Notes: generated by a model from the sequence alone, not told the origin. DNA of 64,000 nucleotides from Euglena gracilis (GCA_039621445.1 CP154955.1:42865540-42929539); one strand, 5' to 3'; counted from the stretch's first letter, positions 34,905 to 61,557 are shown. Made by a program: numbers and translations.

Positions 34905-36829
34905 TGTGTGTGACTGTACAGCTTGTGCTGATATTTGATATTTGATATTTGATTGTTGTGGGTGTTTGCCAGGTCGACCCCCCAAATGATATATCTTTGG
35001 GTATATATACCTCCTCCCATGGGAAGTTGTCCCTCCTGTGAGGATGTGGGGGGGGGGTCCGACCCAACACCGACCCCAGGAAGCCATCCACCCTGTCCAG
35101 GCTGGCTTGTTATGTTGGAACGCCCACTCCAGTGCCTCCCAAGAATCGGTCTCCCAAGCTTGTGCCAACTGACTTTTCGGCAGCAACTCCCCAGGGGTAG
35201 GGCTGTATGGGAATACCCGCAACCCTATCCCCCGCCCCCTCCCATATTTCCCGGAGCGCCACTTTCTAGGTCAAAATTTTCTTTCGGCGCCAAAGGAATT
35301 TTTCCTTGCAGTGCTGTTGTGGGTTGGGGGGGGGTCGACCCCCCACCAGGCCTTCCCGTACAGCCCTCCCAGGGGCGGGGGCGGGGCAATAGTGCCCTCC
35401 TCTCTGACCCGTCCCTGCCCCCCCCCCCCGCCTTCCCCACCCCTCCCTGCCCCAGACCTAGCGTTCGCCCTCGGCGGCCCGCTGCTCTCCCTGTTGGAGC
35501 TGGCCTTCCTGGCGCGGCTGGTCCTCGCGTGGTCCCCGGAGATCAACGAGCGGAAGATGCCGTGGCTGTTGCCCGGGCATCGGCCGAGGCGCGGTTCGGG
35601 TCGAAGTCCCCCCGAGGCTGCCGTTCCCCCCTCCCCTCCCCTGCCAACCCCACATGTGTCAGGCTGAGGGGTGGTCGTGGCTTTTGGGTCTGCGCATCAC
35701 GAAGGGCATCCTTCTCTGTCTCCGATCCTTCCATCCTGCGGGTGCAAGAAGGCAATCCCCCTGTTGCCTCTTTTCGTTGGGATTTTGGGATGTACCCGGG
35801 GGGGGGGTGGCTTGAAATTGCCAAAAGCGGCCTGCCCGGTGCCGAAGCAGCCGGGTTTTTTGAGAATATCAGAGTGACTGCCCCCCCCGGGGGGGTAGGA
35901 CTGGTTTTTGAAAGTGGAAAGTGATCCCCTTCTCCCCCAGGTGGAGGGGTCGGTCAGCATTTGCCCGACGTCGCTCTACTACCCGACGGAGATATTCTGC
36001 CAATCAGACACTCCTCTGCCACACAGCCCATGAACAGCACGGCAGGTTCTTCAGTCGCCTGTGGACCAGGCTTCTTTTTAATTTCTGGAGGGGGGGGGGC
36101 AGATCTTGGGCCAGAACCCCTCCCCGGGTGTGGGTTTCGGCGCGAAGTGCCGGAAAATTTTGGGAAGTACCCTTAGACAACCCCATTTTTTTTGGGGTTC
36201 TCCTGGGCGGTCCCACCCTGCCAATGTGGGGGGGGGGCAGGCGGGTCTCAAAAAGAATCTTGATTGATGTGGACTTTTTGTTGATGTGTTTGGTTGGCAC
36301 CCCCGCCCTCCTGTTCCAGCCACAAGACAGGGACTGGGGCTGGGGCTCCTCCTGTGCGCCTCCACTTGGTCAGCCGGGTCTCTGCTCCTGACCCATCCGC
36401 ACGTTCCTGCCCCCACTGTTCGAGGTCGACTCTGCCCCTATCTTCTGGCTGATGTTTCTGACCAGCACTGAGGCTGCCATTGGGGCTACTGGGGGAGAGT
36501 TATGTGATGTGTATTTCCCCCCGTTTTTCAATTTCTATTTCCACCACCATGTATTTCTGTGTCGGTATTATAGTTGGTCCGACCTTTTTTTTTTGGCCCA
36601 TAGGCTAGATAGGGACATAGCTCGTACACCCGTGGCAGCACTGGAGGGAAGTATGCCCGGTGCTGCTTTTTTTGCAGTTGTCTCCCGCCCATATATGTAT
36701 ATATGTGTATATGTATATATACATATATGCATATATATGTATATATATTAACAAATATATATATATATATATACAAATATATGTATGTATGTATGTATGT
36801 ATGTCTGTATGTATGTATGTATGTATGTA

Positions 36830-36896
<67 letters not shown>

Positions 36897-37305
36897 ATGT
36901 GTGTATGTATGTATGTATGTATGTATGTATGTATGTATGTATGTATGTATGTATGTATGTATGTATGTATGTATGTATGTATGTATGTATGTATGTATGT
37001 ATGTATGTATGTATGTATGTATGTATGTATGTATGTATGTATGTATGTATGTATGTATGTATGTATGTATGTATGTTCATGTGCATATATATGCATGTAT
37101 GTATTCATATATATATGCATATATATGAATACATACATGCATATATATGCACATATGCATGTTGTGCGCCCATGCAGGGGGGGGGGTAGTGTGTGGCACT
37201 GCCACAGGTGCCCCGCGGCTGGCCCCAAGCTTTGCCAACGAGCTGCTCTTCGGCAGCAAGGAGGGCCTCCTGACGCTGATCGCCCAGCAGCAGGCCGGGC
37301 CGTGA
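34739..37305 (+). CDS. YGGT family (Ycf19/CCB3-like) plastid membrane protein
   Basis: A possible first exon (34739-34841, ATG) encodes an Ala/Pro/Gly-rich leader. It joins in phase by GTGTGC..CCCCAG to 35456-35567, which encodes LLELAFLARLVLAWSPEINE and RKMPWL, the helix and W-x-P-x-x-N motif of YGGT proteins. An exon from 35958 (ICPTSLYYPTEIF) may supply the PTE region. 36395-36465 encodes IRTFLPPLFEVDSAPIFWL, matching the PP-x-x-GVD-x-x-P-x-x-W motif. 37231-37305 encodes FANELLFGSKEGLLTLI and ends in TGA, like the conserved FLNEIL-x-G-x-x-GLL end. Relatives act in thylakoid membrane and cytochrome b6 haem assembly. The last two junctions lack an obvious GT-AG solution (see findings). Family is well supported, exact structure is not. 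Confidence 0.6.
34850..34908. repeat. (GTGC)n microsatellite just after a donor site
   Basis: About 15 tetranucleotide units begin 8 bp after the predicted donor of the first YGGT exon. Confidence 0.9.
36067..36266. mobile_element. hAT-type MITE related to the element at 19137
   Basis: The left end CAGGCTTCTTTTTAATTTC and the right end CTCAAAAAGAATCTTG are diverged inverted copies. Flanks CTGTGGAC and ATGTGGAC differ at one base if the element ends at 36266. The core has a TTCGGCGCGAAGTGCCGGAA hairpin. It lies in an intron of the YGGT gene. Confidence 0.6.
36690..37160. repeat. compound TATG / CTGT / TATG microsatellite
   Basis: TA-rich repeats lead into (TATG)n, then about 15 CTGT units (36834-36896), then over 40 TATG units. 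The Cys/Met/Tyr/Val frames are artefacts. It lies in the last intron of the YGGT gene. Confidence 0.95.
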
Positions 37306-38458
37306 CGGCCGACGTCCCAGCCAGGCCGCTGGCCAGCCCTCCCCTCCCACCCCCCCCCCATCTGTAGGGCAGCCTGTCAGCAGACACCGCAACGGAAGAA
37401 GGCTGCAGACTAACGCCCGTGTGCCACATACGCACCACAGGCAGTTGCCTTGCGACAAACCGCAGGCGTTGTCGCACGGCCAGCACAAGGGGGGCAACCA
37501 TTTCGGGAGAGGGGGTTCACCAAATTGGTCCCCCTCTACCGTTTTTAGATTGGGTCCCTATGTCATGACAACCAAACCATGACGGGAAAACCCCACCTCC
37601 ACTGGTCCCTGGTCCAAATCGCACATGTTTTTCAATGCATTTCTGGTTCCTCAAATTCGACCGATTGGTATTTGCCGAGGAATCATTTTTTCTTTGTTGC
37701 AGTTCTTGGAGGTGGGGTGTATGTTTGGTTGCCTGATCAAAGCCCACCCAGGAGGCAGGGAGGAGAATTTAAATCTGGGGAGACACCTCCTTCCCCCCGG
37801 AAATTGTCAGGGTCCCAGTACTGATCGACCTGTCACGATAGGAAGATAGGAAGTTCTCAGGATCTCAGTAGTGTCTAACTGTCATAATTGGAAGGTATTA
37901 GCCCTCATACTGATCGACCTGTCAGACGACAGTCCCCCCCCCGGGGGGGGAGGAGGTATTGCAATTGAAACATTTTTGACCATTTATTTCAGAAAAGCAC
38001 CTGAACTCTCAAAGCGAGTGGCCAGTGGCTCAACACCAGTGGCCGGTTTCTGGTAGAGTTGGGTTGGATAGAGTCAGGTTTGCTCCCGTGCACACAACGA
38101 CCATTCTCTCGGCCAGGAGCATGGGTTCGTTCCTCACCCCGCTGCCGCTGCTGCCGGATGTGCATCTCTGGCCCTGCTGGCCATGCGCCACTCGAGTTCG
38201 TTGCGAAACGCGCTCCCTATATAGCACAGCCAACCGTGTCATCGACCATACCGAATCACTCCCCCGCCCGCCCCAATGCAATCGAAGGCCCCTGTTTGCC
38301 ACGTTTGTTTTGCGGGCCGCGACGGTTTGCACGGCTGCAAGGTGGCTGGGTGGCACACCCCTTCCTCCTGAAGCTGGCCTCGTCAACCTGTGGCCTCCCA
38401 GGGAGTTCCTGCGGTTCTATTCACCGTCCTGGCCACGGTGGTCCACCTCAGGGGTTTT
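37306..38458. other. no gene recognised
   Basis: Intergenic or intronic DNA. 37795-37935 contains three or four diverged units of the dispersed CTGTCAGGRTCCCAGTACTG-type repeat also seen at 21325-21400, 21855-22060 and 44655-44820. Confidence 0.5.
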
Positions 38459-38823
38459 CTTACCCCCCCCCCTATGTCCAACGACCCCCCTATGTCCAAT
38501 GACCACCCCCCCCGGTCAGAGGACACCTTTTCGGAGGTTTGACCAAATTTTTGGTCCCGGCGTGAAGCGCCGGGACGAAAAATTTTGCCCAAAAATTGGC
38601 CAAAAATTTGGCCAAAATGCCATTTTTGACACTTTTTGGACAAAAATTTGTCAAAATTGTCCAAAATTTTCGGCGCGAAGCGCCGGAAGGGAAAATTTGG
38701 GCATTTTGGGGTGGGTAGGGACCCGGGTACCCACCAACTTTTCTTTTGACCCCATGTCCAACGACCACCCCCCCCCGTCAGAGGACAGAGGTTACCGGTC
38801 ATTGGACATAGGGGGGGGGTAAG
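38459..38823. mobile_element. foldback element with ends CTTACCCCCCC..TATGTCCAACGACC
   Basis: The left end has two TATGTCCAACGACC units after CTTAC and a C run. The right end is the inverse, finishing in a G run and GTAAG. The interior has GGCGTGAAGCGCC and GGCGCGAAGCGCC hairpins separated by repeated (CC)AAAAATTTGG stretches. A second copy starts at 41987. Confidence 0.8.
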
Positions 38824-39119
38824 CCGGAGGGACCCTGCCCCCTGGTGAGGTCCAGCCAGTCAGCACCATTTTTCCAGCCGGAGGCTAGTGATGACCGATT
38901 TTTTTTTTTCAGTGACCCGCGCGATTTTTTTGAACCCAGAAAAACATATCAACCAACTAGCCAACCAATTGGCCAATCAACACCTTCAGCCAAATAAAAA
39001 AACACAATAAAGAGCGCCAAAAGAATTTTTTTTCCAGTTGGGGGGGACCCGGACCCCGGGGAGGGGGGGGTTCTAGCTGTTGGCTTTCTTGTAGTGGCCA
39101 GTAAAAATGGGCAGCTAAT

Positions 39120-39602
39120 CAAGGGGGGGGGGAAATTGATATCCGCAATTTTTCCGCAATTTCCGCAATTTCCGCAATTTTCCGCAATTTCCGCAATTTT
39201 TCCGCAATTTTTTTGCATTTTTTTTTTCGCAGAATCTTTTTCCCACCACCGAAGATGGAAGATGAGTTCAGGCCATTCTTCAAATGGATCAACAGGTGTG
39301 CTATTGTGTTTTGTTCCCCCCCCAGTTTACCAATTTTTTTCACAGGTGCACCACTGGTCACAGGATTGGGTGCGTCCTACCTGTGCATAGAACTTCAAGC
39401 GTGTTGATTTGTGCTCGCCTGCATCGACGTGGGTGTTGCGGTGTTCTGAACCTCACAATTGAAACATTCCTAAGTCCCCTCAAGCAGAAATGTGTATATT
39501 CCCGATATCAATTTTTCCGCAATTTTTCCGCAATTTCCGCAATTTTTCCGCAATTTTTCCGCAATTTTTCCGATGGCCTCCGATATCAGTTATCCCCCCC
39601 CG
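39120..39602. mobile_element. MITE with CCGCAATTTTT arrays, copy A (7-bp duplication AGCTAAT)
   Basis: Ends CAAGGGGGGGGG and a C run are flanked by AGCTAAT (39113-39119, 39603-39609). Subterminal arrays of TTTTTCCGCAA occur at both ends in the same orientation, each next to a GATATC. The 300-bp middle is about 95 percent identical by eye to the copy at 50817-51283. Confidence 0.85.
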
Positions 39603-39674
39603 AGCTAATGGGCCCCCCCAGGGTCCTCAAGCAAGGCCTGCTTGGCACCTTGCCTGTGGCGTCTCGTTCCCCAG

Positions 39675-39768
39675 CGGATGGGCCATGTTGGGCGCCCTCG
39701 AGGCCGTGGGCACCTTCTTCCTCTGCGGCTTTGGCCCGCGGAAGCCGCCCACCCTGGCAGCCCCCGAG
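39675..39768 (+). CDS. possible exon with a membrane segment
   Basis: After TTCCCCAG the frame reads GWAMLGALEAVGTFFLCGFG and PRKPPTLAAPE to a GAG/GTGGGG donor. The ATG at 39685 could be a start, giving a signal-anchor-like beginning. It might be the first exon of the beta-lactamase-fold gene downstream, but its phase (0) does not match the acceptor at 41218. Confidence 0.35.
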
Positions 39769-40791
39769 GTGGGGGGCCGGGGGCGGCCGAAGCGGCATGC
39801 GCAGGGAAGTCTTTCGGTTTGGCGTGAAGGCTTGCATGGGGGGGGGGTGCTGAGCTGCAAACCACGGTGGCTGCTGGAGCTGGGGTTGTGAGAAACAGCC
39901 TGGTCAGGCTTCTGCTTACACCTCAAATGAGACCCTGGTGCTATTTTTCGGTGTGTTGCTGGAAACCTCCCTCCGGGGGCTTAAATTTGTGGCGGGTCTA
40001 ATTTTTGGGTATTTTTTCCCGACTGACCCCGTCATTCCAGTTTCCAAAACCACCATAATTTTTCTTTGGCGCTTCGCAATTGGTTACATTTGAAGTTCAA
40101 CATGTTTTTTTTTGTGTTTCAAAAACATCAATTTGCATTATTTTTTGTGATTGTCATCATTTTTGGGCCAAAAAAACAATTTTTTTTGGTATTATTTCAG
40201 AAAATCCCCCCCGGTGCTTTGCCATCAGGGAGGGGTCTCATTTTTGAGGGTTCTTATTTTTCAGGGGTGTTTAAAATTTGGGACAGTTCAACGGTTCGCA
40301 GTATACCCGGGGGGGGGGGGGCTGGACCGGGGTCCACAAGCTGTGCCAGCCACTAGAAAAAGGCCGCCAGCTGGAGACCCCACCCTCCCCCCCAAGGGGT
40401 CCCGGGGTCCCCTGGACTGGTGAATAAATATCGGTGAATTTGAGGCCTATAATGTATTTTTGGGATGACTTTTTTCCAAACAGTCCCAAAATTGCCAAAA
40501 ACAGTCATTCTTGGCAGTTATTTGTGTCCAGAATATCCCGGCGCTTCGCATCGGTCACCGGAAAATTTTCTGCACATTGGCCCCCCAAAAAAGTCTTCAA
40601 GTGCCTCTGTGTGGGGTATGGTTTTGCTATGAACATTTTGGCACGTCTGCTTCTCTGTTGAGTAATATAAGAGGGCATCACAGGTGCACACCACTCATTA
40701 CGGCACAGCAGGGAAGAAGAAGGGTTGCATTAGCGCGTCAGGAGGGAACTCACCTTTTCCCCCGGCCTTTTGGTCCGGTCCCCTCCCCAGG

Positions 40792-40908
40792 GCGCTGTGC
40801 TCCCCGACCGGTACCCAAATGACGCTCATGTGCGAGCCATCCAGCCCTGCAGTGCTTCCCACCAAACGGCAGCGGCAGTCCCGTGGCCAGGACGCGTCTT
40901 TTTCTTAA
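40792..40908 (+). CDS. possible terminal exon
   Basis: After CTCCCCAGG the frame reads ALCSPTGTQMTLMCEPSSPA and VLPTKRQRQSRGQDASFS, then TAA. Another frame is also open, so this is weak. Confidence 0.25.
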   Translation, partial: ALCSPTGTQMTLMCEPSSPAVLPTKRQRQSRGQDASFS

Positions 40909-41217
40909 GCCCTGAATGTGGAAGTCCCTGAGAGTTGACCAGAATTTCTCTTTCAAACCCAAAGCCGAGGGAAAATTCTTATTTGGTTTTTGACTGATTA
41001 ATTTTTATTTTTTATTTTATTATTTAATTTTATTACTTTGTTTTTTGTCATTTTTTTTCAATATTTTATTTATTAATTTTATTTTATTTCTTTCAAAAAG
41101 GGAGGAACAGTTTTTGTTGAATTTTTTGCATTCTGGGGTTGGCCCTCAATTCTGACAGGCAGCCTCGTCATGAAATGCACATTGTCTGCTGATACCCAAA
41201 GAGTCCCCTGCCCACAG

Positions 41218-55581
<14,364 letters not shown>

Positions 55582-55639
55582 CCCTATACGCCCCTGACTG
55601 TGGCAGCGCAGGCGTGAGTGTGTGCGTGTGTCTCTCTGT

Positions 55640-55693
55640 GGGTGGGTGGGTGGGTGTGTGCGCACATGTGTGTGTGTGTGTGTGTGTGTGTGC

Positions 55694-55746
<53 letters not shown>

Positions 55747-55832
55747 CGTGCATGCGTGCGTGCGTGTGTGCGTGCGTGCGTGTGTGCGTGCGTGCGTGCG
55801 TGCATGCGTGCGTGCGTGCGTGTGTGTGTGTT
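55640..55832. repeat. TG/TGCG compound microsatellite
   Basis: Simple repeat about 60 bp after the stop codon of the beta-lactamase-fold gene, probably in its 3' UTR or flank. Confidence 0.95.
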
Positions 55833-56913
55833 GTCTGAATCATGAAGGATTTTTTGAAAAATTTTTGAAGAATTCAAATCTGGTCCAGGGTTGTTGTTGT
55901 TGAAATCAGTGCACGTTACAAATAGGGTGTGTGATCTCGTGCACCCTGTGGCCCCGGGCGTCGCTTGTACGGGACCCCCTGGGTGGGTTCAGCCCATACC
56001 ATTCCTGAAGGTGTGCCCCCGGGGTGGTCGGCCAGGAACGACCGAAAGCACCCCCAGTGCTTTCGGGTGATACTTTCCGAAAGCACTGGAAAGTCCCCCA
56101 GGTCCAGCTGGCCGGAGGAAGCGCCCCCCCCCCCCCCCCGGCCAGCATCCTTTTTTTCTTTGGCCTGGGACCCCCAGCCCTGGAGGGGCTGGATCCTTGG
56201 TTGTTCGTTCTTCTCTGCCCCAGAGTCAAAGTGGGGCTTGCCTTTTTGGTCTGCCCTGCTCTTCACATCCGCGCCGCCGCGCCTCTCTTACCCAGTCGCT
56301 TATTCCGCTCTTTTTCTGTGGCTTGTCTGCTCGGCGACGTCCCAGGAGGAGCCGTATAATGTTTTTTGCCGTGCCATCCTCCCGTTGCCATCTCTGACCT
56401 GTTTGCGTTTGACCCCTCCGCCTGTTTTCCATTGTGCTTCTGCTTCAGCGGATGGATCTCCCCATATCAGTCAGCTCACGCAGTAAGCCCCGGAGTGCAC
56501 TTTTTTTTCTGGGCCCAAGTCTACCCATTCCCTTTTTTCTCCTTTATGCCAACCCACTCATGCACGACCCCCCCCCCTGGGGCCAACCCACCCACCCACC
56601 TACCCACCCAAAAGACAGCGGAAAACCCCCGAAAAACAATTTTTCGGCCTGGTCTTCGGTCTGGCCGGACTGACCCATGGAAGGTCCAGCGGCTCCCACC
56701 CACCCGCCCACTCTCGAAGACCCACCCTCCTGGAGGGGTTCGCAGTTCATTTCCAGTTTGCACGCTGCCGACCCTTCGTTTTTTGTGATTCCTTCGAGGG
56801 TGGCCCCGTCAGTGCCGGAGAGGCCGGGCCGACCTCCACAGAAGTGCGGAAGTGGTTGGGGGTAGCGAGGACGACCCCCAGCACACCACCTGCATGCCGT
56901 GGCCTCTCCGCAG

Positions 56914-59900
56914 CGCCGTCCCGGCCGTCGGTGGGCCGCAGCGGTCGCCCACCGCGACGCCCGTAAGCCGGCGATGGGGGCGCTGGGGCAGACCCTCTTC
57001 AAGGCGCTGAAGCGCAAGCAGCGGCAGCTGTCCTCTGCCCCCGCCGGCGCTGCCCGCGCGTTTTTGGGGGGGCTGCGATTTTTGGGGTGTGCGAGTCAGC
57101 AATTGGGGGTGCCCCCCCCCCTCCTCCTGCTGTGCCTTCATCGCCTTTTTTTGTTTCTCGTTGTGGGTGGGCAAAAAAAAAATAGAGAATCGCTTCTTTT
57201 CATTTTTATTTTTGGACAAAAAACAACAAACAAGTTCTTTTTTATATATTTTCCTGCTTTTTTTGTGTTCTGGTCATTTATTTTGATTCAAGATAATTCT
57301 GCACCAGATTTCCCCTGAGATCAACGTTTTGTTGTTGCTGAATTCTTTGTTTGGCCAACAAATTACATAGTTTTCGAAGCAGCATCTCCCCAAAGTTCAA
57401 CAAAACATGCTTTGATATTTTCTGTTCAACAGGTATTAAACACGAGCATCGCCTTTTTGGGGGTCCCCATTCCCCTCAGATTTGTGTGCTGCTCCCAATC
57501 AAGAGGGGCTCCATGCCACCGGCAGGCCCCCAATTTGGACCACCTGCTGCTGCCCCGGTACGTGCCCACCCTCTGCCACCAGATGACCCCCGCGTTCCAG
57601 GACGCCGTGATCCGCATGTCTGTCAGACCCTTCCTCGCGGGAAACAGAGAGGAGGGGAGGACAACAGAGAGTAAGGGGTGGAAGTTGCATAATTTACTTT
57701 TTTGCATAATGCAGAGTTTGTAAGAATTCACATTTTTTTCATTTTTTGCACATTTTTCTAAACCAATTTCACATAAACAGTTTTTGCATAATGAAGGATA
57801 AGCGCATACCATTAGCAGATTATAATTATACAATTTTGCAAGTTTGCACTACATTTTTTTTGGAGTTTAGTTTTTCGGTATTTTTGATTTTTTTCAGCAA
57901 ATTTTTGAAAGATATGCAGATTACATTGTTTTTTTGGTCATGCTTTTATGTTTCCTGCAGAAAGAATTTCGCCGAAGATGAAACATTTTCATTATTCCAG
58001 TCCACTCCAGCAAAGGATTGTAGAACCCTGGGAAGCTCCTAACACCCCCCTAATAAGTGCGCAGTGCCCTAATTATGCGCAGTGCCCTAATAAGCGTGCA
58101 CCCCCGAAGAGTCCGAAACTACCTCTCTAAAAAATGCGCACCCCCCCAGGAGAAATCACTGTCACATCTCAGGTCAAAAAAGCACACACAATCCTCAGAA
58201 CTGTCCTTCTCAGACCAAAACATTTCAATCATCCAAGCCCAAATTTGACACATAATCACTTGATTCATTGCTTGACATCACAAAAAAAATAGGGGGAAAT
58301 TGAGAAAGAGCGGGGGAAAAGTCAGTATTTTGGGCTTTGCCCTAATAAGTGCGCAGTGCCCAAAAAGTGGCACTGCGCTACGTCCTTAAAATGTGCTCAC
58401 CCGTGCACTTATTAGGGGGGGTTTAAAGGAATTTACATACAATTTACTTGCATTTTTATTATTATTTTTTGCCGTTTCTTTTTTCAGCATTTTTTGCATT
58501 CGTTGAATTGCATATTTTGAGGAAAAATGCGGCACACAAACGGCGAAACACGCCACACGCGTGTGTGCCACACAACTCTGAGCAGGGCCTCTGCCACTGT
58601 TGAAAATTGTTCCGGCGGAGACCCCAGCGGCCCGGCGCGAGCTGTTCAACGCCGCTCTGAGAGACGCCTTCCAGAGCGACCTCCAGCCCGGGGTGGCGTT
58701 TGAGGCCCTGCGGAGCACGCCATTGCTCGGGCACTCGCGGCGGGTGGCGCGCCTGCTTCCAAAGTTGGTTTTTTTCCGGTTCCGCTATTGGCGGTGCTGC
58801 TTGCGGGCAACCGCGTCAGAATTACGCACATCGCAAGCCCAATACAGGATTCCATTTCCGAGACACTTAACCACCCCTTAGGGCGAGGGACAGGTTTGGT
58901 TGGCGGGGGCTTGCAGGCAGGACGATATGGCTATGAGGTGTGCAGGAAGACAGGCGAAAGGGACTGCGACGTTCTTTGCGTTGTGCAACGATCACCACAC
59001 CTCAGGCACCCTCCCTTGCAGTGACCAGTGGCGTGCCTGGGATGATGGGCTGGCTGCAGACAAGGCTGCAGACGAGGCGGGGGGACGGGCCGGACGTGGC
59101 GTTGGATGACGTGCAACCAGGGGGCCTTGTTGATACGCATGAGTGCATCGTGTGGATGTGCATGGATTAGTTCCCGGGTGTTTCCCCGGCACGTTTCTGT
59201 TTTTTTTTTGTGTCGTGCACGCAGCTTGCTTGCTCGCCCTGACAATATGCCCAGCAGGACCCCTGCCAGCAGTACAAGTTCCAGGTGGGGGACATCGTGG
59301 CCCATCGCATGCACGGGCAGGTGGGCGTCGTGGCGGAGTGTTTCGCAATGAATATGATGCCCGACGCCTGGATCGACCAGAACCTCGGCTCGTTCGACGC
59401 CAAGACTCGCGCAGGGGGTCAAATCGTTTGGCCAGCACCGAAACTCTCCATCCCAGAAGTGTCTGTGCGTGCACGGTCTCATCTCCCTCCATTTAAGGAG
59501 GGTCCAAAACCCCAAAGGAAAGTCAAGCACAACAAAGAAAAAGGTCCCCAGCAGTCAATCACTTAGTCACTGGCCGACCCCACCCCGGGGATGGGTGACT
59601 GGTTTTTTCAGAGTGACTGACTGGTTTTTTAGCCCGGACCCCTCCTCCCCCGGGGGGGGGGGGTCGGCAAAAAACCACTAAAGTGACCCGGCACCAAAGG
59701 CGCCGAAAAAATCTTTGACCTTTTTTTTCATGTTTTTGGTCAAATTTCCTTTGGATACCAGAGTGGCCGCCCCCCCCCCCGGGGGTAGTGACTGACTGGT
59801 TTCCCGAAAAAAAGTGACTGACTGGTTTTTCGATGAGTAGAGTGACCCCCCTTAGTTGCACTAAGGCTTCTTGTCAGTGACCCCCCGGGGGGTCGGTAAA

Positions 59901-60431
59901 AAATTGTATGGTACCCAGCCATTGGGAGGGGGGTCCGTTGGGGGGTCATTCTCCATTGTGGTAAGCACGTTGGTTTGCGGGGGCTCTGGTGCAGGTACAC
60001 CAGGGGCTAGGGGCTGGTTCCTGTCCCACGGATATGGAGCCCTGCCTCGGAGCCTCCCTGTTGCAAAACCCATCCCCAGGGTTTGCTGAGGTCCCATTCA
60101 GTGGCCGCTGCCGGTGGGGACATGCATCCACCCCGCGACATTATTCCTCAGGAGAGCATTTTCAGCATTTCCCAGAAGACCCATCAGTCCGTCGCCCAAG
60201 AAAGCCAGTGACACATTTGACAGGTTTGGCGTGCCAGCAACTGGCGGACAGCGTGACAATTTCGGTGGCTGGTCTTTCCTCCAGAGCTGGGCTGGTGGGC
60301 TGGTGTGCTCATCCATAACGGCCTTGGTCGGAGATATTATGGTGTGATCTGGAATTCTCAGAGTGCTCCTTCTTCACAAGTCTCAAGGTCTCAAGGCTCT
60401 AAGTGACATACAAGCACAGCAACAAGAAGTT

Positions 60432-60466
<35 letters not shown>

Positions 60467-60736
60467 GACGGCTGCTGCTGTCGCTGCTGCTGGAGGCATG
60501 CTGCATGGAACACACAGACGTGAGCCCAGCTCGACATCTGTGGAGAGGTTCACCCAACTTCTCTTCCTGCCAGTCTGAATTTCTATCTTTTGAGCCGGAA
60601 ACCTTGGTCCAGCAACAACAAGCCCTGCCAGGGGTACACCATCCTGATCGACTCCCGAACAATGCCCCAGTCCCCCGACTTCGTGCGCTATGGCTCTGAG
60701 ATCACCCACAGCCGGGCTGTTCCTGTCACGCCATAG
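56914..60736 (+). CDS. YccV/HspQ/ClpF-type domain protein
   Basis: Exons: 56914 onward (3' end uncertain; MGALGQTLFKALKRKQRQL), 57526-57670 (LDHLLLPRYVPTLCHQMTPA), 58628-58743 (RRELFNAALRDAFQSDLQPG), 59255-59425 and 60623-60736 (TAG). The last four join in phase at GT-AG sites. The fourth encodes YKFQVGDIVAHRMHGQVGVV and AWIDQNL, and the last QGYTILIDSRTMPQ. This is the start and end of a YccV-like beta barrel, where a VGD-x-V-x-H-x-x-x-G-x-x-GVV motif is followed by a QPFY-x-VLVD-type strand. Such domains occur in HspQ, plastid ClpF (a Clp protease adaptor) and FBXO21. The helical region before it is not a domain I recognise, so the exact role is open. Confidence 0.6.
58042..58426. mobile_element. 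MITE with CCCTAATAAGTGCGCAGTG units
   Basis: Ends ACCCCCCTAATAAGTGCGC and GTGCACTTATTAGGGGGGG are inverted. Inside, CCCTAATAAGTGCGCAGTG units occur at both ends in the same orientation. It lies in an intron of the YccV-domain gene. Confidence 0.75.
59562..59886. mobile_element. element with AGTGACTGACTGGTTTTT units
   Basis: AGTGACTGACTGGTTTTT-type units lie near both ends in the same orientation, around a C/G-run hairpin and a GGCGCCGAAAA core. The right part contains CCTTAGTTGCACTAAGG. Related units recur at 62195-62370. The exact ends are uncertain. Confidence 0.55.
60430..60463. repeat. (CAG)n repeat
   Basis: About ten CAG units, followed by further GCTGCTG. It lies in the last intron of the YccV-domain gene; the poly-Gln/Ala frames are probably not coding. 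Confidence 0.9.
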
Positions 60737-61251
60737 TCGCTGGGCCTCTTCCCCAAGCATTGGTATATAAAATAGAGCAAACAATCCAGACTTAAGTCAA
60801 ACCTGTTTGCATTTTGATGTATTCCCCCCCCCTGTCCTTAACACAGCTTGTGCATGTCAACCGCATGTAACCCCGTGTCAACCGCATTTGCCCCGTATTT
60901 TGGCGTGCCAAAGACAGGTAATTGTCTTGCTGGATGTTTCCAACATGTTCACAAGTCTCCATCTCTCTCTATCTCTATCAGCAGCATCCAGTCATGGGGG
61001 ATTTTTTTGTGCCATGGTTCTGCACAAAGTTTCCTCCCAAACAAGTGTACATAAAGCCATCAACGCAATCTCAATCCAATTCGGTGCCGCAAAGTTGGAT
61101 TTTTCCATTCCGGGGGCACAATGATAATCAATTATCACAGGGAATTCGACCCGTTGCTTGGGACCACAAGAAAAGGGGAATAAAATGGTGAAAAATGGGT
61201 GAAAACTATGTGGTTTGTGGGTTTTTGTGACCTGTCATGATAAGTCTGCAC

Positions 61252-61549
61252 CAGGCTTGTGCTTAGTCGGGTGCCTACCCCACAGGGGGGGTGTTAGGGG
61301 CAGGCACCCCATAGCACCCGATCCAACCCCCCCCTGGGGGGGTAGGGTTTTGGGGGGTGCCTGCCCATAGCAGGCACCCCCCTCCGACCCCGGCGCCGAA
61401 GGCACCTGGGGCCCAGAAAAGGCCATTTTCAATGAAAATTTTCTGGGTCCTCCCGGACTCCGACCCCCCCCGGGGGTGCCTGCAAGGGGCAGGCACCCTA
61501 TAGCACCCACCCACCCCCCTCCCCCCCCCGGTCGGTAAGCACAAGCATG
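61252..61549. mobile_element. hAT-type MITE, copy B, target duplication GTYTGCAC
   Basis: The same family as 30991-31295. Ends CAGGCTTGTGCTTAGTCGG and GGTAAGCACAAGCATG are flanked by GTCTGCAC (61244-61251) and GTTTGCAC (61550-61557), differing at one base. Confidence 0.9.
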
Positions 61550-61557
61550 GTTTGCAC

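Noticed and set aside
36660-37501. 235-298 residue frames made of Cys-Met-Tyr-Val or His-Thr-Tyr-Ile repeats
   Set aside because: They are translations of the TATG and CTGT microsatellites.
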